20,526 bases of DNA from an uncultured Ignavibacteriales bacterium (GCA_903915485.1 CAIWTC010000081.1:1-20526); one strand, 5' to 3'. Shown: positions 7,060 through 15,993, numbered from the stretch's first letter. Made by a program: numbers and translations. Notes: a model not told the origin generated them from the sequence alone.

Positions 7060-7111
7060 AAACCATTTTTCGAGATATTTGTCTAATAGTATTGAGAAAT
7101 TATTCGGATTT

Positions 7112-8224
7112 ATGATGATAAAAATGACTAAAAAATATTCAATTATTGTACTTATAGCAATAATTCTTCTAATAATATTCATTTATAAGATTTCCTCCTC
7201 CTCAACCGCCAAAAGCGCTCCTCCAAAACCAAATGTTATGGTTAATACTTTACAAAAAAAATTAATGGAACAATCTGAAACTTTGACCGGTGACATCGCT
7301 CCGGAACAACAGGCAATTATCTATAATAAAGTAAATGGTAATATCGAGAAACTTTATGTTGATATCGGCGACAAAGTAAAGCAAGGACAAATTTTAGCGT
7401 TGATTGATACAACCATATACTCCCAAAATGTTCGTCAAGCAAAAGCAGCATTGCTACAAGCAGAAGCAAATTCGCAAAACGCAAAATTATCCTATGAGAG
7501 AAACAAAGTTCTCGTGGATAAAAAAATGATTTCTCAACAAGATTTAGATAATTCAAAAGCTGCCTTGGATATATCACTCGCACAAAAAGAAGCTGCAGCT
7601 GCCGCTCTCAATAATGCAGCGACCCAGCTAACTTATTGCAAAATTACAGCACCATTCTCGGGAACGATTACTAAAAGAAATTTTGATGCCGGTGCTTATT
7701 TAACGACTGCTTCAAGTTCAGCAACCTCGGGACTTTTCACACTTATGAATACTTCCAAATTGAAAATTAATGTAAGTGTCCCCGAAAGAAGCGTGACTTA
7801 CTTATCTGAAGTTAAAGAAATATCCATTACAGCGGATGCAGACAATCAAAAAAAATATTCAGGTAAAATCAGCAAAACAAGTCAAGCCCTTGATTTGAGC
7901 ACACGCACTATGAATGTTGAAATCGCTATCACTAACCCAGATGCATCACTCAAACCCGGTATGTTTGCAACAATACGATTTGTAATTAGTAAGAAGGATG
8001 ATTCCAACACGCTTCCTACCCAGGCAATTCTTTCAGATGATAACGGTGAATTTGTTTTTGTTTTGAACGCAGACACTACCGTGGCAAAAAAATATGTTAA
8101 AGTAGGCATCCGGTCTGAAGAGATAAGCGAAATAATTTCAGGCATAAGCGAGACCGAAAAAGTCGTTTGTGTCGGCCAAACTCTTATAAAGGATAAATTA
8201 AAAGTAAGGGTTACAGAGAAATAG
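7112..8224 (+). CDS. RND efflux periplasmic adaptor (membrane-fusion protein, HlyD/AcrA type)
   Basis: This is the periplasmic adaptor that links the inner-membrane RND pump to the outer-membrane channel encoded downstream. After the start come a basic stretch and one membrane anchor (KKYSIIVLIAIILLIIFIYKI), with no lipobox Cys. Then follow the lipoyl/barrel-sandwich half (GNIEKLYVDIGDKVKQGQILALID), a coiled-coil hairpin rich in Ala, Gln and Asn (YSQNVRQAKAALLQAEANSQ and onward), the second lipoyl half (YCKITAPFSGTITKR), and a β-barrel/membrane-proximal region. Length is about 370 aa, normal for the family. I preferred the ATG at 7112 over a TTG at 7079; ATGs at 7115 and 7124 are equally possible, and no good Shine-Dalgarno separates them. 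The stop is 1 nt from the RND start. Substrate is unknown. Confidence 0.92.
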   Translation: MMIKMTKKYSIIVLIAIILLIIFIYKISSSSTAKSAPPKPNVMVNTLQKKLMEQSETLTGDIAPEQQAIIYNKVNGNIEKLYVDIGDKVKQGQILALIDTTIYSQNVRQAKAALLQAEANSQNAKLSYERNKVLVDKKMISQQDLDNSKAALDISLAQKEAAAAALNNAATQLTYCKITAPFSGTITKRNFDAGAYLTTASSSATSGLFTLMNTSKLKINVSVPERSVTYLSEVKEISITADADNQKKYSGKISKTSQALDLSTRTMNVEIAITNPDASLKPGMFATIRFVISKKDDSNTLPTQAILSDDNGEFVFVLNADTTVAKKYVKVGIRSEEISEIISGISETEKVVCVGQTLIKDKLKVRVTEK

Positions 8225-8225
8225 T

Positions 8226-11200
8226 ATGTGGTTAACCAGACTTGCACTAAAATATCCAATAACGACTTTAATGGCTGCCATAGCCATTTTTGTGCTCGGG
8301 GTAGTTTCGTTATCGCAACTCCCGATCGATATGCTTCCAAACCTACAGATACCTGTAGTAAGCGTAGTAACTTATAATAGCGGCGCAGGCCCTTCAGACA
8401 TGGAACAGACTGTCACAGTACCTATTGAAAGGGCTGTCAGTTCTACTAACAATGTTAGCTATGTTCAATCCACTACCCGTGAAGGAGTTACACAAGTTCG
8501 AGTTTATTTCAATTGGGATGCCAGCACTGATGTTGGTCTAATTGATGTTATTCAAAAAGTTAACCGCGTTTTGAATTTACTTCCCGCTGCTGCCTCTCAG
8601 CCTTTAGTTCTTAGATTTGACATAACTAATATACCAGTCTGTCAGATAGCCTTGAACGGCGATATGGACCAGCGCGCACTCTATGATTTAGCATACAATG
8701 TTATTGAGCCACAGTTAGAACATATTCCTGGTGTAGCATTTGCACAAGTAGTCGGAGGCAGATTACGCGAGATTCAAGTAAGAATAAACCGCAATAGAAT
8801 TGATGCTCTCAATCTTTCGCTGTCCCAAGTTTCACAATCGATAGGCGCATCTAATTTGATTGTTCCTTCCGGAGATTTGAAAGCAGGAGTTTTTGACTAT
8901 TCACTTAAAACGGAAAGTCAATTTAATTTAGTTGAACCTATGGGGGATATAGTTGTTAAAAATTCTAACGGAACAGTTATCCGCCTAAAAGATATTGCAT
9001 CTATTCAAGATTCTTATCAAGAACAAACGCAAATAATTCGTACAAATGGCAAGGAAGGCGTCATAATCCGTATTCAAAAAACATCAGGCGCTAATACAGT
9101 GCAAGTTGTTAATGCGGTTGTCAAATCTCTAACTGAATTAAAAGATGTTCCTCCATCAGTAAAAGCATCAATGGGTGTTGATCAAAGTTTATATATCAAA
9201 CAGTCAATGAATGCTCTGATGCAGGAAGCAGCAATGGGAGCGCTTTTGGCGACCTTAGTAATCTTGATATTCCTTCGTAATGCAAGGAGCGCAATGATTA
9301 TATTTTTAGCCATTCCACTTTCTATCCTGGTAACATTTATCTATTTCCGATTCAGCGGTACATCACTAAACATAATGACATTCGGTGGGCTTGCGCTCGG
9401 CATAGGCAGGCTTGTGGATGATTCTATAGTTGAGTTGGAGGCAATCTCCAGGCATTATGCTTCGATGGTAGTTGATAAAAAATCCAAGATGCAGGCAACT
9501 TTAGATGCTGCTCAGGAAGTAGCTGCACCAATTTTTATATCAACGCTAACTACCGTTATTGTATTTCTCCCTGTTATCTTCCTTACAGGAATTGCCAAGC
9601 TTTTATTCCTTCCATTAGTCGTAACTATAACCATTGCACTATTCGCATCATTTTTTGTTTCAAGAACGGTGACTCCGCTAATGTGCTATAAGTATCTTTC
9701 TGCTGAAAGGGCTGTAGACTTGAATTCAAAAAAAGCATCTTACCGAATTCAGAATTATATTAAAAATTTATTGGAGAGAATGGATAATTTCTATCAGTCT
9801 ATTCTTGAGAAATCTCTAAGGCACCGTAAATTTGTTATTTTTGGAGTTATTGGTTTTGGCTTAATTTCCTTCTTCCTTTTTAAGGTCATCGGCACTGAAT
9901 TTTTCCCGGATACAGATGAAAGCCAATTCACAATTTCAGCGAAACTACCTGTCGGGACAAGGATTGAAGAAACATCTAAATTTATTGAGAGAATAGAAAA
10001 GATTGTTCAGAAGAACATTCCTGAAGCGAAAACTGTAATTTCTGACATTGGAGTTCCCTCAGCAAAAGGAGCAAATTCATTCGGTGGAAATGCGGGAAGC
10101 CATGCAGCCTCAGTAACCGTTTCATTAGTATCACCAGAAGAAAGGTCGCGGACTGTTTTTGATATCGTAAAAGAAGTTCGCCCTAAATTAGCAGGATTAC
10201 CCGGAGCGCAAGTTTATATCACAACAGGGGGATTCTTAAAATTCCTTTTGAATTTCGGTTCTTCTGCACCAATTGATATTATAATAAGCGGACAGGATTT
10301 TGAAACTGCCAATAAACTTTCACAAAAAATCCTGGAGATTGTAAAATCCACCAGCGGCGCTACTGATGTTCAGTTAACGCGTGAACTCAATCTGCCTGAA
10401 CTCCGTGTTTCAATCAACAGGGAAAAAGCCGGGGTTATGGGTGTGAGCGTTTCACAAATTTCAAATACTATTACTACTGCTATGGGCGGCTCAGTTGCAT
10501 CTGTATTCACCGACCCTGAATCAGGGAACCAATACAACATACTTGTAAGGCTCTCCGAAGACTTTAGAAATAGTATTAACGATATAAAAGAATTAACCGT
10601 CGCCAATAATCAAGGGCAATTAATTAAACTTTCAAATCTCATAACGATTGAACAGAAAAAATCGCCAATTCAAATTGATAGAAAATATCAGGAAAGAATT
10701 GTTGAAGTAACTGCAAATGTAACCGGTCGTGACTTGGGCAGCGTTGCAAACGAGATTAAGCAGAAACTCAATGATGTCCAGATTCCATCGGGGTTTCAAG
10801 TACAGGTAAGCGGAAATGTTGAACAGCAAAACAAGACATTCGGCGATTTAAGTTTAGCACTCATACTCGCAATCATTTTAGTTTATATGGTGATGGCATC
10901 GCAATTCCAGTCACTATTCGACCCCTTTATCATTATGTTCACAGTTCCTCTCGGCATTATAGGTGTAGTATGGGCATTGTTCCTGACTGATACAACATTA
11001 TCAGTTACTTCTTTTGAAGGAATAATAGTAATGATTGGTATTGTTGTTTCTAACGGTATTCTTTTAGTTGACTATACAAATAAATTACGGAAGACCGGCA
11101 TGGGATTACAGGAAGCAGTAATCAAAGGCGGAAAAACCCGTCTGCGCCCTATCCTAATGACGACACTAGCAACTGTTTTAGGATTGATACCGCTTGCAAT

Positions 11201-11369
11201 TGGTATTGGCGGAGAGAAATCACAATCCCCTCTGGCAATTGCAGTTATAGGAGGATTAACCGTATCTACAATTTTAACACTTTTATTCGTACCAACTCTG
11301 TACACAATTTTTGAAGAACGATTCAGAAAAGAAATGAAACATCAAGAGAATGAAGATTTACTTAATTAA
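8226..11369 (+). CDS. RND-family multidrug/solute efflux transporter (HAE1, AcrB-like)
   Basis: This is a proton-driven inner-membrane pump of 1047 aa, the full length of an AcrB-type protomer. TM1 begins near residue 10 (ALKYPITTLMAAIAIF), followed by the typical QLPIDMLPNLQIPVV. Two large periplasmic porter loops and 12 TM segments in two duplicated halves are evident. In TM4 the proton-relay pair is present as Asp398-Asp399 (GRLVDDSIVELEAI). In TM10 the position of AcrB Lys940 appears to be Ser942 (GIVVSNGILLVDY), so the relay differs from AcrB. It is sandwiched between its adaptor (1-nt gap) and a TolC-family gene (20-nt overlap), so all three are one operon. HAE1 rather than the metal-ion CusA class is suggested by the sequence style; the substrate cannot be told. 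Confidence 0.94.
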   Translation: MWLTRLALKYPITTLMAAIAIFVLGVVSLSQLPIDMLPNLQIPVVSVVTYNSGAGPSDMEQTVTVPIERAVSSTNNVSYVQSTTREGVTQVRVYFNWDASTDVGLIDVIQKVNRVLNLLPAAASQPLVLRFDITNIPVCQIALNGDMDQRALYDLAYNVIEPQLEHIPGVAFAQVVGGRLREIQVRINRNRIDALNLSLSQVSQSIGASNLIVPSGDLKAGVFDYSLKTESQFNLVEPMGDIVVKNSNGTVIRLKDIASIQDSYQEQTQIIRTNGKEGVIIRIQKTSGANTVQVVNAVVKSLTELKDVPPSVKASMGVDQSLYIKQSMNALMQEAAMGALLATLVILIFLRNARSAMIIFLAIPLSILVTFIYFRFSGTSLNIMTFGGLALGIGRLVDDSIVELEAISRHYASMVVDKKSKMQATLDAAQEVAAPIFISTLTTVIVFLPVIFLTGIAKLLFLPLVVTITIALFASFFVSRTVTPLMCYKYLSAERAVDLNSKKASYRIQNYIKNLLERMDNFYQSILEKSLRHRKFVIFGVIGFGLISFFLFKVIGTEFFPDTDESQFTISAKLPVGTRIEETSKFIERIEKIVQKNIPEAKTVISDIGVPSAKGANSFGGNAGSHAASVTVSLVSPEERSRTVFDIVKEVRPKLAGLPGAQVYITTGGFLKFLLNFGSSAPIDIIISGQDFETANKLSQKILEIVKSTSGATDVQLTRELNLPELRVSINREKAGVMGVSVSQISNTITTAMGGSVASVFTDPESGNQYNILVRLSEDFRNSINDIKELTVANNQGQLIKLSNLITIEQKKSPIQIDRKYQERIVEVTANVTGRDLGSVANEIKQKLNDVQIPSGFQVQVSGNVEQQNKTFGDLSLALILAIILVYMVMASQFQSLFDPFIIMFTVPLGIIGVVWALFLTDTTLSVTSFEGIIVMIGIVVSNGILLVDYTNKLRKTGMGLQEAVIKGGKTRLRPILMTTLATVLGLIPLAIGIGGEKSQSPLAIAVIGGLTVSTILTLLFVPTLYTIFEERFRKEMKHQENEDLLN

Positions 11370-12630
11370 AATAATCGTATTAATAGTAATCGTGTGCACC
11401 GCTGATTTTTTGCATGCACAAACTGATACTCTAACAATAGATAGATGTCTTTCAACTGCATTGAAGAATAACCCTCAACTTAAGATTGCTGAAAGCGTTG
11501 TTTCACTTAATTCAGCTAACCTCACATCTTCCCGTTCAGTATTATTTCCCCAACTGAATTTCAATTCAGGATGGACAAGAAACGGAGGAAACTTTTTCGC
11601 GGGGCCTACTGCCCGTTCATCAACATACGAGAATTATTCCACAGGATTTCAACTCCAACAATTAGTTTATGACTTCGGGAAATCTTATTCTAAAATTTCC
11701 GCATCTACTAACCTTCAGGAATCTTCATATCAGGAAATGCTTTCGGCAAAGCAATCTTTAATTTTGAATGTATATATTGCCTATTATAACCTGCTTTCTG
11801 CAATGAAGATTAAGAATGTAAGTTCAGAATCACTAACTCAAGCGGAAGAACATTTGAAACAAGCAGAACTTTTTTATGAGGTTGGAAAGAAACCAAAATT
11901 TGATGTACTAAAAGCCGCCACAGATAAAGCGAATGCTAAAGTTAATTTAATTTCAGCAGAGAATAATATAAGCATAGCCCGTCTACAGCTTGAAAACTTA
12001 CTCAACTCTAAATTGGGCGAGAATGTAATATTAAAAGAGAGTATCGAAACAGGTATAGATGAAATAACTTTACCAGATGCAGTAAAATCAGCATTGGCAC
12101 ATAGGCCTGATTATATCAGCCAAAAGCTTAAAACCGAAGCTAATAAATCATTGATGAATTCAGCATGGTCTGCAAATCTGCCAAACATCAATTTAGTAGG
12201 TGGATATAATTGGAGAACCTTTTCCCTATCCTCTAAACTTCTTGACTCATGGAATTTAGGTCTGTCCCTGTCGTTACCGATTTTTCAGGGATTTGCTATT
12301 GATGCTTCAGTTGATGTAGCTAATGCAAACCTTAAGGGAAGCGAGGCTCAATTAGAGGCAATCGAGTTGTCAATAACTCTTGAAACACAGCAGCAGCTTT
12401 CAAACTTAAAACTCTTGAAAGCAAAACTAGAGGCCACGAAAGCCCTGGTAGAGCAGGCTACTGAAACTTTGAATATTTCGGAAGGAAGATACACTTCTGA
12501 AGTCGGTAGTCAAATTGAGGTAACTGACTCGCGCCTAACACTGCTGAATGCCTCAATTCAAAACATTCAGGCAATGTACGATTATCAAATTACAATCGTT
12601 AGAATAAAGAAAGCACTTGGGGTTTTGTAA
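11350..12630 (+). CDS. TolC-family outer-membrane efflux channel protein
   Basis: This is the outer-membrane exit duct of the tripartite pump. It has 426 aa with an N-terminal signal peptide (MKIYLIKIIVLIVIVCTADF, cleavage probably after LHA) and no lipobox. The OEP repeats are visible twice: LTIDRCLSTALKNNPQLKIAES near residue 28, and ITLPDAVKSALAHRPDYIS near residue 237. Each is followed by long amphipathic helices rich in Ala, Leu and Asn (LTQAEEHLKQAELFYEVGKK; LVEQATETLNISEGRYTSEV). The N-terminal coding sequence overlaps the RND gene by 20 nt. It ends convergent with the lipoprotein gene. Confidence 0.93.
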   Translation: MKIYLIKIIVLIVIVCTADFLHAQTDTLTIDRCLSTALKNNPQLKIAESVVSLNSANLTSSRSVLFPQLNFNSGWTRNGGNFFAGPTARSSTYENYSTGFQLQQLVYDFGKSYSKISASTNLQESSYQEMLSAKQSLILNVYIAYYNLLSAMKIKNVSSESLTQAEEHLKQAELFYEVGKKPKFDVLKAATDKANAKVNLISAENNISIARLQLENLLNSKLGENVILKESIETGIDEITLPDAVKSALAHRPDYISQKLKTEANKSLMNSAWSANLPNINLVGGYNWRTFSLSSKLLDSWNLGLSLSLPIFQGFAIDASVDVANANLKGSEAQLEAIELSITLETQQQLSNLKLLKAKLEATKALVEQATETLNISEGRYTSEVGSQIEVTDSRLTLLNASIQNIQAMYDYQITIVRIKKALGVL

Positions 12631-12645
12631 GACCTTAAAGTCTTA
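12628..12645. terminator. Hairpin shared by the stop codons of two convergent genes (possible bidirectional terminator)
   Basis: TAAGAC (12628-12633) and GTCTTA (12640-12645) are perfect inverted arms around a 6-nt loop. The outer TAA/TTA are the stop codons of the TolC gene and the opposing lipoprotein gene. The stem is short and lacks a proper T-run on either side, so efficient termination is doubtful. Confidence 0.3.
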
Positions 12646-13086
12646 GATAAATTCTGTCTTAATTATTTTTGTGGAACTGAATTTCCATCCATCAGGAGTC
12701 TTTTTCAAAATATTAGAGAAATTACTTTTACTGTCTTGAAAAGCCGGGCCGCTTATCCTTCTCACTGTGACGGTCATTTCCACTTCGGCTTCTTGGTCCT
12801 CAATCCTCTTAATGGAAAAGCTATTCATAGTATATTCCAAATCATAAAGTTTGAATAAGTGCTGCATGACAGTTCTGGATGTTTCATAGTTAGGTGTATT
12901 TGGTTCTACTGTAGAAAGATATCCTTCAATGTTTTCACTGTTAAGTGCTTCAATTTGCTTGTTTACTAAAGCAGGAATATCCTTCTCCGCTGCTGACTTA
13001 CACCCCGAAACCGTCAATATAAGTATTGCTAAAACTACTATTTGTGGAAGAATTTTTATTCTCATAAAGTTGAGTTTATTTTTCAT
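12643..13086 (-). CDS. Small lipoprotein with an NTF2/SnoaL-like domain, function unknown
   Basis: This encodes a 147-aa protein beginning with a basic N-terminus, a hydrophobic stretch and the lipobox LTVSGC (Cys29), so it is most likely lipid-anchored. The mature part starts with a helix (DIPALVNKQIEALNSENIEGYLSTV), followed by alternating strands (QEAEVEMTVTVRRI) and a C-terminal TPDGWKFSSTKI. That pattern is typical of small NTF2/SnoaL-fold domains in which a β-strand ends in DGWK. No catalytic residues can be assigned. Met8 is an alternative start that would still give a signal peptide. It is convergent with the efflux operon and separated from the upstream nitroreductase by 112 bp, so it is probably its own transcript. 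Confidence 0.75.
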   Translation of the reverse strand: MKNKLNFMRIKILPQIVVLAILILTVSGCKSAAEKDIPALVNKQIEALNSENIEGYLSTVEPNTPNYETSRTVMQHLFKLYDLEYTMNSFSIKRIEDQEAEVEMTVTVRRISGPAFQDSKSNFSNILKKTPDGWKFSSTKIIKTEFI

Positions 13087-13134
13087 TTTATTTTCTAACA
13101 GTTACTGATTATATAATTCACTTTAAGTTAATTG

Positions 13135-13153
13135 CGAGAGATAACTTCTCTCG
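13135..13153. repeat. Inverted repeat between nitroreductase and lipoprotein genes
   Basis: CGAGAGA (13135-13141) and TCTCTCG (13147-13153) form a perfect 7-bp stem with loop TAACT. It lies about 45 bp past the nitroreductase stop in the direction of transcription, where a terminator would be expected, but there is no T-run after it on the minus strand. It could be a transcript-end stabiliser or an operator for the lipoprotein gene. Confidence 0.35.
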
Positions 13154-13198
13154 ACTAAAAGAACTGCATCACTTTAATTATTGAGTAAGTAACAATTA

Positions 13199-13771
13199 TC
13201 AGAGTTTGTTTACAAATTCACTGATACTTTTGCGTGTTCTCGGAGAGATTTCCCTCGTTTTCATTGGCTCCTCAAGCTTATCAGCATCGCCAAGATAACC
13301 GCAGGCAAGAATAACTAAAGTATTGTATTCTTCGGAGTTTATATTTAGTACTTCAACAACTTTCTCCACGGAAAATCCTGCCATAGGATGAACGAATATG
13401 TCCATCGATAATGCCTGAAGCGATAGCGACATTACTGCAGCGCCTAAATCAAACTGCGCCCAATTATTGAAGGTACCATTATCAACATTCTTCTTTGCGA
13501 GACAAACTACAATTCCTGCAGCATTCTTTGCCCATGCTTGATTCGGAGGAGCAAGACAGTCAACAATCTTGTTGAAGGATTCTGAATTATTTTTCAATGA
13601 ATAGTAAAATGTCCATGGCTGATAATTGAAAGCACTGTACGACCACCTTGCGGCTTCGAACAGACTATTCATCTGTTCATCGTTGAGTTCCTTTTCCGAA
13701 AAAGAGCGGGGGCTCCATCGATTAGCAAATAGTTCATGGATTGGGTATTGTGGATTAGCTGATTTTATCAT
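13199..13771 (-). CDS. Nitroreductase-family FMN oxidoreductase
   Basis: This is a cytoplasmic flavoprotein of the nitroreductase superfamily, which uses NAD(P)H to reduce nitro-aromatics, quinones or similar compounds; the natural substrate is not visible. It has 190 aa from the ATG at 13771 (a TTG six bases upstream is possible but less likely). The FMN-phosphate motif reads NRWSPRSF (17-24), followed by FEAARWSYSAFNYQPWTF, the family's flavin-binding helix and loop. The C-terminal half has NNWAQFDLGAAVMSLSLQA (the dimer-interface helix), a VILACGYLGD strand, and a final R-x-R tail. It lies 71 bp downstream of the dioxygenase gene on the same strand, through an AT-rich spacer that could hold its own promoter. 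Confidence 0.9.
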   Translation of the reverse strand: MIKSANPQYPIHELFANRWSPRSFSEKELNDEQMNSLFEAARWSYSAFNYQPWTFYYSLKNNSESFNKIVDCLAPPNQAWAKNAAGIVVCLAKKNVDNGTFNNWAQFDLGAAVMSLSLQALSMDIFVHPMAGFSVEKVVEVLNINSEEYNTLVILACGYLGDADKLEEPMKTREISPRTRKSISEFVNKL

Positions 13772-13848
13772 TTTCAAATTCTTATATTATATTATGTTGA
13801 TTAAATATATTTGTATTCTATTATTGAATATAATTAAATTGTTTATTG

Positions 13849-14628
13849 TTACTTACCGAAAACAACAGAGCGCATCGATATTGAGCCGTAATCAAATCCC
13901 TCATTAAAATATTCAATTGATTCCCCTTCCCCTACTAAGGACATCACATAAAGCAACGGCAGGAAATGCTCACTAGTCGGCACTGAATACTTTGACATAA
14001 CCCCAAGCGATTCATAACCTATGATGGATTGATGGTCAGCCTTGTCAATTGCACTTTTCACATGCGTATCAAATTCATTTGCCCAATCGTATACTTCATT
14101 TCGAGAATTCATCATACGCAGGTTATGCACAATATTGCCACTGCCAATTATAAGCACGCCTTGGTTTCTTAAAGACACTAATTCCTTTCCAAGTTCATAG
14201 TGCTGCTTCGGTGTCATGTTTTGATTTAAGCTAAGCTGATAGACAGGGACATCTGCATTGGGATACATAGGAAGCAGAACCGACCATGCACCATGGTCAA
14301 GTCCCCATTTATAATCAAGTTCACTCTTAGTGACTGTAGTAAGTTCTTTTGTTAGCTTTGCTAATTCAGGTGCTCCCGGGCAATGGTACTCCCTACTGTA
14401 TAATTCATCAGTGAATCCATAAAAATCGTGAATGGTTTTGGGAAACTGCATAGCAGTTATTCTTGTGGAATCAGTTACCCAATGAGCCGAAATACATAGG
14501 ATAGCTTTTGGTTTAACCAACTCCCCGCCTAACTGTTTCCACCCTGAATTAAAAATATTGTCTTCTATTGCATTCATCGGGCTGCCATGACCGACAAAAA
14601 TAACCGGCATCTTTTTTTCTAAACTCAT
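13849..14628 (-). CDS. ygiD: LigB/YgiD-type zinc extradiol dioxygenase (DODA family)
   Basis: This protein belongs to the class III extradiol ring-cleavage dioxygenase family, whose E. coli member YgiD acts on DOPA in vitro; the physiological substrate here is unknown. It has 259 aa. Metal-binding and catalytic histidines are at expected places: His14 (FVGHGSPMNA), His49 (ISAHWV), His112 (WGLDHGAWSVLLP), His168 (GSGNIVHNL) and His221 (TSEHFLPLL). No signal peptide is seen. It begins 34 nt after the adenylate-kinase-like gene on the same strand, so cotranscription is possible. The symbol reflects family resemblance, not proven orthology. Confidence 0.88.
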   Translation of the reverse strand: MSLEKKMPVIFVGHGSPMNAIEDNIFNSGWKQLGGELVKPKAILCISAHWVTDSTRITAMQFPKTIHDFYGFTDELYSREYHCPGAPELAKLTKELTTVTKSELDYKWGLDHGAWSVLLPMYPNADVPVYQLSLNQNMTPKQHYELGKELVSLRNQGVLIIGSGNIVHNLRMMNSRNEVYDWANEFDTHVKSAIDKADHQSIIGYESLGVMSKYSVPTSEHFLPLLYVMSLVGEGESIEYFNEGFDYGSISMRSVVFGK

Positions 14629-14662
14629 AATTTCTTCATTTGGGAATATATAATTTGAAACA

Positions 14663-15832
14663 TTACCTGTAATTTTTCATTCCTAATTCAACTTCATCGG
14701 ATACTTTGCTGAAAACTTCTTCGAAAGAGCCAAGTGCATCGATGGTTACTATTCCTTGCGCTTGCTTATATTTTTCAAGCACCGGAACAGTTTTACTTTC
14801 ATGTTCTTTTAATCTTCTAACTATCTGTGCAACGCTTGTATCGTAGGGTAGTTTCTTACCTGAGGTTCCCCGTTCATTAAGACGGAGAATTAAATCAAGC
14901 GGAGGTACTTCTAAATTAATAACTTTTGAAATAGTAGTATCTAACTTCTGAAGCAATCCATCAAGAATGTATGACTGCACCAAAGTTCTTGGGAATCCTT
15001 TGAAAATAAATCCCGTTTTGTTATTTGACCTATCAAGCGTTTGCTCAATAATTTCAACAACTATTTCGTCAGGGACAAGTTCCCCTTCTTCATACGCAGA
15101 TTTGATCTGCTTACCAATGGCTGTGTTTTCAAGAACTTCATGCTCTAATATTCTGCCCGTGGCGATGTATTCTAACCCGAATTTCTCGACAAGTGCTTTT
15201 CCATGGTGCCCTCTTCCTGAACCGGGATATCCAAAAAGCAATATATTAAATAGTCGCTTGCTTAATATGCTCTCAATTACTTTTTCAATTTCTACTGTTA
15301 CATCGTTAACATCTTTAGTACCGTCAACCTCATAAAATATTCCCTTATCCTGATAGAATTTCAAAACAGGAAGTGTTTTATTATAATATTCTTTTAATCG
15401 TTGGCGGATAACAGTATCATTATCATCAAGGCGACCTGAGTTTTCGCCTCTCCGTAATAAACGCTCGACAGATAATTCTTCCGGAACATGAATACTCACG
15501 AGGCAGCTTAAGGAAGTGTGAAGTTTAATCATCAGACCCTGAAGAATATATGCCTGAACATAAGTCCTTGGAAATCCATCAAATAAAAATCCGTTTGAGT
15601 TCGGGTTTTCCTTGATAGTCTTCTCAATAATCTGAACTATAATTTCATCGGATACAAGTTGTCCTGACGAGATATAACCTTTAGCATCTTTTCCCAGTTT
15701 TGTATTGTTCGCCATTTCTTTTCGAAGTAGCTCACCTGTGGAAATATAAAATAAATTATATTTATTAATTAAAAATTCAGACTGCGTACCTTTACCTGCT
15801 CCGGGAGGGCCGAACAATGCTACGTTTAACAT
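14663..15832 (-). CDS. adk: Tandem adenylate kinase: active N-terminal domain fused to a degenerate second adenylate kinase domain
   Basis: Two adenylate kinase domains of about 193 aa each sit in one 389-aa chain, whereas usual Adk is 185-220 aa with one domain. Domain 1 (1-193) has an intact P-loop GPPGAGKGT (8-16), Arg37, DGFPRT (85-90), Arg127/128, LID residues GRLDD (133-137) and Arg143/145; it is the short-LID type without zinc cysteines. It should interconvert ATP + AMP and 2 ADP. Domain 2 (from 194) keeps the fold but has GYPGSGRGH in place of the P-loop (Lys14 to Arg207, Thr16 to His209), Glu230 at the AMP-binding Arg, Lys278 for Asp85, and no GRLDD, so it is probably inactive. AGAGAG precedes the start. 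A regulatory or dimer-like structural role for domain 2 is an inference. Confidence 0.92.
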   Translation of the reverse strand: MLNVALFGPPGAGKGTQSEFLINKYNLFYISTGELLRKEMANNTKLGKDAKGYISSGQLVSDEIIVQIIEKTIKENPNSNGFLFDGFPRTYVQAYILQGLMIKLHTSLSCLVSIHVPEELSVERLLRRGENSGRLDDNDTVIRQRLKEYYNKTLPVLKFYQDKGIFYEVDGTKDVNDVTVEIEKVIESILSKRLFNILLFGYPGSGRGHHGKALVEKFGLEYIATGRILEHEVLENTAIGKQIKSAYEEGELVPDEIVVEIIEQTLDRSNNKTGFIFKGFPRTLVQSYILDGLLQKLDTTISKVINLEVPPLDLILRLNERGTSGKKLPYDTSVAQIVRRLKEHESKTVPVLEKYKQAQGIVTIDALGSFEEVFSKVSDEVELGMKNYR

Positions 15833-15993
15833 ACTTTCTCTCTTGTAATTGTTCCTACTTAGGGGAAAACTAATAATCTAAAAATTGGAGTGACTCTTTT
15901 CGTTTCTTTCACTTTGTAAAGTTATTAAAATTCATAAGTAAAACATAATACAATAATTAACTAATTTTTGCTCGTTATTAGATCAATTATCGA

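Larger units (their letters stand above)
6866..7111. other. Divergent intergenic region between the his leader and the efflux operon
   Basis: This stretch of about 245 bp is very AT-rich and holds no convincing gene. On the plus strand it contains an exact TATAAT (6961-6966) without a clear -35, immediately preceded by TATTTTTG (6953-6960), which fits the TAnnTTTG -7 element described for Bacteroidota promoters. Either could drive the efflux operon. Two hairpins follow (see separate entries). On the minus strand it holds the tentative his promoter. Confidence 0.4.

Noticed and set aside
7079..7111. Upstream TTG start extending the efflux adaptor by 11 residues
   Set aside because: TTG is a rare start, no Shine-Dalgarno precedes it, and the membrane anchor begins naturally after the ATG cluster at 7112-7126.
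7882..8340. Minus-strand open frame across the adaptor/RND junction
   Set aside because: It is antisense to two clearly conserved efflux genes and shows no domain or start signal.
13772..13777. TTG start two codons upstream for the nitroreductase
   Set aside because: The ATG at 13771 is the normal choice and the two extra residues add nothing conserved.
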